Assembly: GCA_947561585.1 (NCBI GenBank)
Contig: CANNZV010001820.1
Span: forward strand, 1 to 64,000
Source: Caprella mutica
Taxonomy: Eukaryota > Arthropoda > Malacostraca > Amphipoda > Caprellidae
Direction: 5' to 3'
Length of the DNA: 64,000 nucleotides
Positions 57,113 through 64,000 of this stretch are shown in pieces. Every line of letters begins with the position of its first letter. The stretch's first letter is position 1. The notes under the pieces are model-generated. The model had not been told where the DNA came from. It saw only the letters and a list, made by a program, of their open reading frames with translations, and searched no databases. The position numbers and the translations under genes were made by a program.

Positions 57113-57149
57113 CGAAAGGTAAATATTTACGGTAAATATTTACCTTTCG
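57113..57149. repeat. 37-bp near-perfect palindrome
   Basis: CGAAAGGTAAATATTTAC, a central G, then GTAAATATTTACCTTTCG. Isolated; no element ends recognised around it. Confidence 0.85.
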
Positions 57150-57319
57150 TCACGAAGACCAAAGAAATAGTAGGTGAAATCTGCGGGTAGAAATATACGA
57201 CAGTAATATTTTATTTTTAATATGAGAAATTAAAGATGAAATACGGGGACTTGAAGAAGGAAGGAATGTATTTAATGTGTAGATTTTATATGAGAAAATG
57301 ATACTGAACACAGAGAAAA

Positions 57320-58437
57320 AGATATGGTGGGGCCATAGAAGATTGAGAGGGGTAAGTTATGGTGGGGCCATGGAAGATTGAGAGGGGAAAGTTATAGTGG
57401 GGCCATGGAAGATTGAGAGGGGTAAGTTATGGTGGGGTCATAGAAGATTGAGAGGGGTAAGTTTTGGTGGGGCCATGGAAGATTGAGAGGGGTAAGTTAT
57501 GGTGGGGCCATGGAAGATTGAGAGGGGTAAGTTATGGTGGGGCCATAGAAGATTGAGAGGGGTAAGTTATGATGGGGCCATAGAAGATTGAGAGGGGTTA
57601 GTTATGGTGGGGCCATAGTAGATTGAGAGGGGTAAGTTATGGTGGGGCTATAGAAGATTGAGAGATGTAAGTTATGATGGGGCCATAGAAGATTGAGAGG
57701 GGTAAGTTATGGTGGGGCTATAGAAGATTGAGAGGGGTAAGTTATGGTGGGGTCATAGAAGATTGAGAGGGATAAGTTATGGTGGGGCCATAGAAGATTG
57801 AGAGGGGTAAGTTATGGTGGGGCCATAGAAGATTGAGAGGGGTAAGTTATGGTGGGGCCATAGAAGATTGAGAGGGGTAAGTTATGGTGGGGCCATAGAA
57901 GATTGAGAGGGGTAAGTTATGATGGGGCCATAGAAGATTAAGAGGGGTAAGTTATGGTGGGGCTATAGAAGATTGAGAGGGGTTAGTTATGGTGGGGCCA
58001 TAGTAGATTGAGAGGGGTAAGTTATGGTTGGGCCATGGAAGATTGAGAGGGGTAAGTTATGGTGGGGCCATGGAAGATTGAGAGGGGTAAGTTATGGTGG
58101 GGCCATAGAAGATTGAGAGGGGTAAGTTATGATGGGGCCATAGAAGATTGAGAGGGGTTAGTTATGGTGGGGCCATAGTAGATTGAGAGGGGTAAGTTAT
58201 GGTGGGGCCATAGAAGATTGAGAGGGGTAAGTTATGATGGGGCCATAGAAGATTGAGAGGGGTAAGTTATGGTGGGGCCATAGAAGATTGAGAGGAGTAA
58301 GTTATGATGGGGCCATAGAAGATTGAGAGGGGTAAGTTATGGTGGGGCCATAGAAGATAGAGAGGGGTAAGTTATGGTGGGGCTATAGAAGATTGAGAGG
58401 GGTAAGTTATGGTGGGGCCATAGAAGATTGAGAGGGG
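57320..58437. repeat. 35-bp minisatellite, about 32 copies (second locus)
   Basis: GGGGTAAGTTATGGTGGGG then CCATAGAAGATTGAGA, with CCATGG and GATGG variants. Same family and orientation as 24590-25162. A variant block (GTTAGTTATGG, CATAGTAG) recurs around 57600, 57985 and 58160, showing internal duplications. It abuts the next array directly. Confidence 0.97.
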
Positions 58438-58439
58438 AA

Positions 58440-59682
58440 AATAACTACAAACATTGCCGTTAACCACACTCATTGCCGTTAACTACACTCACTGCCGTTA
58501 ACTACACACAGTGCCGTTAACTACACACAGTGCCGTTAACTACACACATTGCCGTTAACTACACTCACTGCCGTTAACTACAAACATTGCCGTTAACTAC
58601 ACTCACTGCCGTTAACTACAAACATTGCCGTTAACTACACACACTGCCGTTAACTACAGACACTGCCGTTAACTACACACATTGCCGTTAACTATACACA
58701 TTGCCGTTAACTACAAACATTGCCGTTAACTACACACATTGCCGTTAACTACACACATTGCCGTTAACTACACAGACTGCCGTTAACTACACACAGTGCC
58801 GTTAACTACAAACATTGCCGTTAACTACACACATTGCCGTTAACTACACACACTGCCGTTAACTACACACATTGCCGTTAACTACACTCACTGCTGTTAA
58901 CTACACACATTGCCGTTAACTACAAACATTGCCGTTAACTACACACACTGCCGTTAACTACACACATTGCCGTTAACTACACACATTGCCGTTAACTACA
59001 CACACTGCCGTTAACTACACACACTGCCGTTAACTACACACAGTGCCGTTAACTACACACACTGCCGTTAACTACACACACTGCCGTTAACTACACACAC
59101 TGCCGTTAACTACACACACTGCCGTTAACTACACACACTGCCGTTAACTACACACACTGCCGTTAACTACACACACTGCCGTTAACTACACACACTGCCG
59201 TTAACTACACACACTGCCGTTAACTACACACACTGCCGTTAACTACACACACTGCCGTTAACTACACACACTGCCGTTAACTACACACAGTGCCGTAACT
59301 ACACACACTGCCGTTAACTACACACAGTGCCGTTAACTACACACACTGCCGTTAACTACACACACTGCCGTTAACTACACACACTGCCGTTAACTACACA
59401 CACTGCCGTTAACTACACACATTGCCGTTAACTACACACACTGCCGTTAACTACACACATTGCCGTTAACTACACACAGTGCCGTTAACTACACACACTG
59501 CCGTTAACTACACACACTGCCGTTAACTACACACACTGCCGTTAACTACACACATTGCCGTTAACTACACACACTGCCGTTAACTACACACATTGCCGTT
59601 AACTACACTCACTGCCGTTAACTACACACACTGCCGTTAACTACACACACTGCCGTTAACTACACACACTGCCGTTAACTAC
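58440..59682. repeat. 19-bp minisatellite, about 65 copies
   Basis: AACTACACACACTGCCGTT with CATTG, CAGTG and TCACTG variants. The middle part (59060-59280) is uniform; both ends are mixed. Confidence 0.97.
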
Positions 59683-59878
59683 CTCTGTTATTTATGTTCA
59701 CTGTACATCTTAGCTAACGTATTATACCAATGGTTATAAATTAGGGCGCAAACCCATTTGCCGAACACACTCATTGTTTCCGTACATAAATCACTCGAAT
59801 GAATAATTGCTGAGTCATCGTAAAGCAGTACCATGCAGTCTATGATTGATGGTAATTAAAGCTAACTAATTAATTTAA
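59683..59878. other. unique spacer
   Basis: No feature recognised. Confidence 0.3.
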
Positions 59879-60002
59879 TAGGTTTAACGTCTGGAATCAA
59901 TGGCAATATCATTGACGTCAAAAGGAAATTAAGTACAAGGGACTGGAAGATGCAGTCGGAAAGGAAAGTGGATCTAAAAAAATCTCTCACTAAGCTACTC
60001 CA
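59879..60002. repeat. dispersed repeat, copy 2 (partner at 13771)
   Basis: GGTTTAACGTCTGGAATCAA, ATATCATTGACGTCAAAAGG, GTACAAGGGACTGGAAGATG, GCAGTC and, further on, AAGCTACTCCATG, in the same order as at 13771-13935. Confidence 0.6.
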
Positions 60003-60109
60003 TGCCCACAGTCACTTACAGTGGAATACTGAGTGCAAAGAGAGAGGAAAATGAAGAGGTGATAGTAATTGAATTTGAAGAGCATAACACATGACTATTT
60101 TATATTTTC

Positions 60110-60178
60110 ATTTTAAAATATATATATTTCATATATGATCGTAAATGTGGAACTGTCCGTTAATTCATAACTTCCCTT
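60110..60178. mobile_element. MITE-like element, right arm only
   Basis: ATATATGATCGTAAATGTGG then AACTGTCCGTTAATTCATAA matches the right outer arm of the main family. Confidence 0.6.
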
Positions 60179-60694
60179 CTATCAATTATTATATCTCGAG
60201 TAAATAATCAATGCATAGTTTATCCATGCCCATCACAATAGGAATTGCATCTAACTCTAGTGAACAGATAAACAATTGTAAACAATCACACTGGAATCAA
60301 ACAATTATTCCCGCCAAACAAAGCTACACGAGTTTCCAATTACTGCAGTCTATATAATATGCAGATTTGTAACTGCATATGCATGTGAGACAACCATCTG
60401 CATAGCTAGCAACTGAATGCAGAGTGATACCACTGTGTCATTTATAAAGTCTCTGGTGACTCTTGAAAGTTTAAGTATTGACTATTGGTTGTGATGAGCA
60501 AATAAGATAGCAAACATATCATTACGATTATAAATGTCAGCAACGATTAAAGTACACCATTTATCTTACGTAGGAATCTAGTATTACTAAATTAATGTAT
60601 AGATCAGTTCAGTGAGACCTCAAATTTCAGGCTCGAGAATTTCGGGAAAAAAATGAAAAATATACAGCTAATGGACTCTCAGCATAAATAGCCG
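60179..60694. other. AT-rich spacer, no gene seen
   Basis: No recognisable feature. Confidence 0.35.
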
Positions 60695-60770
60695 TTATGT
60701 AGTTTGCTATACCTGCTAGTTTGTTAGACTGCACACTTCATGATTGATTAAAAACCTGACAGGGGGAGGG
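60695..60770. repeat. dispersed repeat, copy 2 (partner at 23951)
   Basis: TTATGTAGTTTGCTATACCT, GCTAGTTTGTTAGACTG, CATGATTG and CTGACAGGGGG, in the same order as at 23951-24027. Confidence 0.65.
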
Positions 60771-61384
60771 GGGGTATGTATCTTATGTATAAGATATATC
60801 GGGTGTGGTAACTTGCTGTACTAATCTGTGATTACAAAAATGGTTGGAAGCGGCAAGCCACTGATAATGACAGAGGATTTTTTGAAGTGACGATGACAGT
60901 TTGAGACCTGGTCCTGTAAAGTGTTCTGTGAGTGTTTCAAGCTTTGTCTGTGACAAAAGTGTTTTGTAAGTAACGTGTTACTTGCCTAACGGTTAGGTAG
61001 TTTTTGGGAGTACTTGTTGTACTAGCGTCGGTTTACTTTGGAAGTAAACCACGTAGTGGTGAGTTGCTTTCCTAAGCACGCAAGTTGAGGTTTGCATTTT
61101 GTGTGATTTGCTTCCTAGGTACAACCTTTTTGTACTGTGAGTACAAGAAGTGTTTACCGGTTGTCTCATCATACGGTTGTACGTTGTACAATCAGGTGTG
61201 AGTTGGCCAGTTAAAGGGGTGGTTGGAGACTGTGCAAGAGTTCTAGGAACTCGCAACTAGGATTGCAGTTAGTTTTTGCTTTGGCTAACTAACCAGTGAC
61301 GTCACTGCATCAGCTCTTGGGAGCTAGCAACTGAGGTTGTTCCTTCAAGCTATCTAGGCTTTATCACATCTTTGTGACGTCATC
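60771..61384 (+). promoter_or_regulatory. 5' leader/LTR region of the gag-pol element
   Basis: Upstream of gag-pol the sequence becomes GC-richer than the host. A possible LTR start is TGTGGTAACTTGCTGTAC at 60804, but no second LTR is in the window, so limits and primer-binding site cannot be set. It contains two CRE palindromes: one inside a perfect 14-mer CAGTGACGTCACTG (61294-61307), the other at 61375-61382, three bases before the start codon. Confidence 0.4.
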
Positions 61385-64000
61385 ATGTCTGACTCTGAGA
61401 AAGCAGGCAAGACTGATACTGGTTCTTCTAGTGAGGGACCAGGGATGTCTGGGACATCCGGTATGATTGATATTGGCCAATTGGCAAGCATTTTAATGCA
61501 GGCCAAGGGGCCAATTATTGATCGGTTGGGGAGAGCTCTCCCCAAGTTCAGTGGCGATGGCACAGTTGATGTGTCAGAGTGGCTGGACGACTTCGAACGT
61601 CGCTGTCGCAGCGAGCGGGTCGAACCCCAAGAGGTCGTGGACTTCTTGCTCGAGGGCAACGCCGCTCGAGTATTCCGTGCCATGAGGGTGTCGGAAGCCT
61701 CTCAGTGGGAGGTAGTCAAGGGAGTACTGCTGGCTCAGTATGGTATGTCCCGGCAGGAAGCGTACAGACGTTTCACGTCTCGTCAGCTTTTATCTGGCGA
61801 GGCTGTGGACGTTTATGTTGACGACCTGCAGCGCTTCGGTGCTAGGATGGAGGTGAAAACCGATTGTATGGTTTTCAGAGTGAAGTTCTTTGAAGGACTC
61901 CTCCCCTCCATCCATAAGTGGGCAGTGATGCTCCCAGAGGCGTACACCTCTGACTTTGACATTTTGGTGTCAAAGGTGCGTGACAGATTGTCCGCACAGA
62001 GGGATGCCTCAGGCCAGTCTGGGACAGGCCAGGCCACCAGAGTGGCTACTGCCTCCAGGAGGCAAGGGCTTTCTTGCCCACGGTGCCAGGGTCCTCACCG
62101 GGTGAGAGATTGCACCCAAAGACGTCGCTCCAAGGTGATGCAGACGGGCAAGCCCTCTTCACATGGGCGAAACTTATGTTTCACCTGTGGGAAGCCCGGG
62201 CATTTTGCCCGGGAGTGCCCTGACAGTCCTGTGACTGTCGCGTCATCCGCTGGTGATGCGGGTTTTTTCCGAGGAGGCTGTGGTAAGGGGCACCGCAACC
62301 TCCATCGGAGAAACCATGGAAGAGTAAAATCCTCCATGGATCCTTCTGGGAAGGATTCTGCTGCTTCGAGCAGCAAGCTAAGTCCTGGGGACTTAGTAGT
62401 GGTGGGGGCTAACACTCCTACCAAGGGTACTCTGGGAGTACTCATGGCAGCTGGTAGACTTTCGAGTCGTGAGATGCCAGTTGTCAAGGCCATTGTAAAT
62501 GGCCAATCTGTCTTGTGTCTGGTTGATACAGGCAGCGGGTGCACGATGGTGTCTACCCGGGTGGTGGTGGGACTTAAGGGCCGAAAGGCCCGTCATTTTA
62601 TGACAGCTGACGGCAAAACTTCCACCAATGGAAGGGAGTGCTGGGTGGCAGTGGGATTGCATGGACACTGTTTTAGTGTACGTGCAATTGCCCACAGAGG
62701 ATTGGAAAATCTCGGAGTTGACTGCCTCCTAGGTGATGACGTTGTCGATCACATGGGAGGTGTGACGATTCGCAGAGGATCCGATTCTCGTTATTTGGTC
62801 GATTGGGGTAAGCCTAATGCGACTGATTGCTGTGGAGTCTTTTCCAAGGGAAAAAGACGTCCTATAGCATGTGGTGTGGCTCCACCACTGTCGATTTCTG
62901 ATAAAGATTTCGATGCTGTTTTTGCTAACGGCAAATGGACCGTGAGCTGGCGCTGGGCTGCTGGCAAGCCAAAACAGCTTCAGACTGGTGTTGGAGAGTA
63001 CAAATGTACTCGAACACCAGGTGTACACGAGAGGTACACAACGGAGATCCAAAGTTGGATTTCCAAAGGTTGGCTAGTAGAGTGGAAAGGACCTGTTAAG
63101 GGTGTCATTCCACTGCTGGTCGTTGTCCAGCCTACTAAGGACAAGGTTAGGCCGGTAATGGATTACCGTGAGCTTAACCCTTTTGTCGAATCTCATACTG
63201 AGGAATCGGCAGTGTGTGCTGAGAAGGTACGCAAGTGGAGACAACTGCAGGGGCAGCTTAAGGTCGTAGACCTGAAGGCTGCCTATCTGCAGATTCATGT
63301 CTCCAAGGAACTATGGCAGTACCAGATTGTCAGGTATAATGGAGTCCATTATGCTTTGACACGTCTTGGCTTCGGCCTGACATGTGCACCGAGGATCATG
63401 ACGATGATTCTCGGTAAAGTTCTTTCGATGGACGATCAAATTGATCGTGCCACGGATCATTATATCGATGATATTTTGGTCCAAGAGTCTATTGTTAGTG
63501 CTTCTCGAGTTAGGGAACACTTGCATCGATATGGACTCGAATCGAAAGAACCGGAAGGGCTTGACGGTGGTCGAGTCCTTGGGATTGCCTTGAATAAGGT
63601 GCCCAATGGACATTTGAAAATGTCTAGAGGATCCGAGCTATCTTCTTACATATCAGAATCTTCTGGTATGACGAAGAGACACTTGTTTTCTCTGTGTGGT
63701 CGGCTCACAGGGCATTACCCTGTAGCGGGTTGGCTAAGGCCTCATTGCAGCTTTCTGAAGCGATTGGGGTCAGACGGTTCCTGGGACGAACCTGTCAGTG
63801 AGTGTGTTCGTAAGCTAGTTGACGAACTGGTGAGTCGAGTCCTCTCTGAAGATCCTGTGAAGGGTCAGTGGTATGTCAATCCAAACGGTAATGTTACTGT
63901 TTGGACTGATGCTAGTTCGCTAGCGATGGGTGTTGTCATTCAGGTGGATGGCGCACTAGTGGAAGATGCTACCTGGCTTCGAAAGAAGTCAGATCATCAC
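61385..64000 (+). CDS. fused gag-pol polyprotein of an LTR retrotransposon, open at the right edge (872 codons, partial)
   Basis: Reading from ATG at 61385 no stop occurs before the window ends. Gag region: residues 1-~225, then two zinc knuckles: an unusual CX2CX3HX4C (C231, C234, H238, C243) and a canonical CX2CX4HX4C (C265, C268, H273, C278, CFTCGKPGHFAREC). Aspartic protease: LVDTGSG with D381. Reverse transcriptase: RPVMDYRELN (589-598), VDLKAAYLQI with catalytic D629, LGFGLTCAPR, and YIDD (693-696) with the two catalytic Asp. RNase H begins at TDASS (D842) and is cut off by the edge; integrase would follow. Such elements copy their RNA into DNA in cytoplasmic particles. Gag and Pol are in one frame with no shift. 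The RT resembles Ty3/Gypsy more than BEL/Pao or Copia but is divergent. The intact frame and GC near 50% in AT-rich DNA suggest recent insertion or transfer. Confidence 0.92.
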   Translation, partial: MSDSEKAGKTDTGSSSEGPGMSGTSGMIDIGQLASILMQAKGPIIDRLGRALPKFSGDGTVDVSEWLDDFERRCRSERVEPQEVVDFLLEGNAARVFRAMRVSEASQWEVVKGVLLAQYGMSRQEAYRRFTSRQLLSGEAVDVYVDDLQRFGARMEVKTDCMVFRVKFFEGLLPSIHKWAVMLPEAYTSDFDILVSKVRDRLSAQRDASGQSGTGQATRVATASRRQGLSCPRCQGPHRVRDCTQRRRSKVMQTGKPSSHGRNLCFTCGKPGHFARECPDSPVTVASSAGDAGFFRGGCGKGHRNLHRRNHGRVKSSMDPSGKDSAASSSKLSPGDLVVVGANTPTKGTLGVLMAAGRLSSREMPVVKAIVNGQSVLCLVDTGSGCTMVSTRVVVGLKGRKARHFMTADGKTSTNGRECWVAVGLHGHCFSVRAIAHRGLENLGVDCLLGDDVVDHMGGVTIRRGSDSRYLVDWGKPNATDCCGVFSKGKRRPIACGVAPPLSISDKDFDAVFANGKWTVSWRWAAGKPKQLQTGVGEYKCTRTPGVHERYTTEIQSWISKGWLVEWKGPVKGVIPLLVVVQPTKDKVRPVMDYRELNPFVESHTEESAVCAEKVRKWRQLQGQLKVVDLKAAYLQIHVSKELWQYQIVRYNGVHYALTRLGFGLTCAPRIMTMILGKVLSMDDQIDRATDHYIDDILVQESIVSASRVREHLHRYGLESKEPEGLDGGRVLGIALNKVPNGHLKMSRGSELSSYISESSGMTKRHLFSLCGRLTGHYPVAGWLRPHCSFLKRLGSDGSWDEPVSECVRKLVDELVSRVLSEDPVKGQWYVNPNGNVTVWTDASSLAMGVVIQVDGALVEDATWLRKKSDHH

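Noticed and set aside
60993..63613. Minus-strand frames of 74-149 codons
   Set aside because: Shadows of the plus-strand gag-pol frame, which has recognisable protease, RT and zinc-knuckle motifs.
1..64000. tRNA, rRNA or telomeric arrays
   Set aside because: I searched by eye for B-box strings, conserved rRNA phrases and TTAGGG-type arrays and found none that hold up.

Overview
This 64 kb window is AT-rich eukaryotic nuclear DNA from an animal, most likely an invertebrate. Support: an exon bounded by a pyrimidine-tract/AG acceptor with a downstream AATAAA signal, decayed CR1/Jockey-type LINE fragments, a Tc1/mariner relative, several families of short inverted-repeat (MITE-like) elements, and an LTR-type gag-pol gene. 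I cannot name the species. Nothing looks bacterial: there are no operons, no ribosome-binding-site-led genes and no CRISPR. The dominant feature is tandem repetition. Roughly 24-25 kb (my hand tally, about 38%) consists of more than 30 separate minisatellite arrays with units from 13 to 55 bp, most of them unrelated in sequence and separated by a few hundred bases of AT-rich DNA.

Layout. 0-4 kb: a 22-bp array and a long 21-bp array. 4.4-5.1 kb: a GC-rich candidate exon with a 52-bp repeat beside it. 5.4-10.2 kb: 30-bp and 55-bp arrays with two MITE copies between them. 11.1-12.9 kb, minus strand: the best host gene evidence, the terminal coding exon of an unidentified membrane protein with a long Ser/Cys/acidic tail. 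13-24 kb: G-rich DNA, a LINE fragment, MITEs, short arrays and a CpG/CRE-containing promoter-like patch. 24.6-30 kb: 35-, 50-, 16- and 41-bp arrays. 30.8-33.6 kb: a LINE RT relic and a complete but inactivated DD37D mariner-like transposon with perfect TA duplications. 34-46 kb and 48-60 kb: nearly continuous minisatellites. 47.5 kb: a small GC-rich ORF for a hydrophobic 57-residue peptide. 61.4-64 kb: the largest ORF in the window, an 872-codon fused gag-pol reading frame that is still open at the right edge.

Connections between parts. One MITE family, with outer ends beginning GGGTAAGTTACGAGTTAT and (in many copies) a long central palindrome, occurs about 14 times. At 37.1 kb one half of its central palindrome has itself been amplified into a 21-bp minisatellite. 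A 32-bp minisatellite occurs as two large arrays in opposite orientation 14 kb apart, and a 35-bp minisatellite recurs at 24.6 and 57.3 kb. The window therefore shows several stages in the origin and spread of minisatellites, some apparently starting from MITEs. Most long ORFs inside the arrays are by-products of units divisible by three and were not called as genes.
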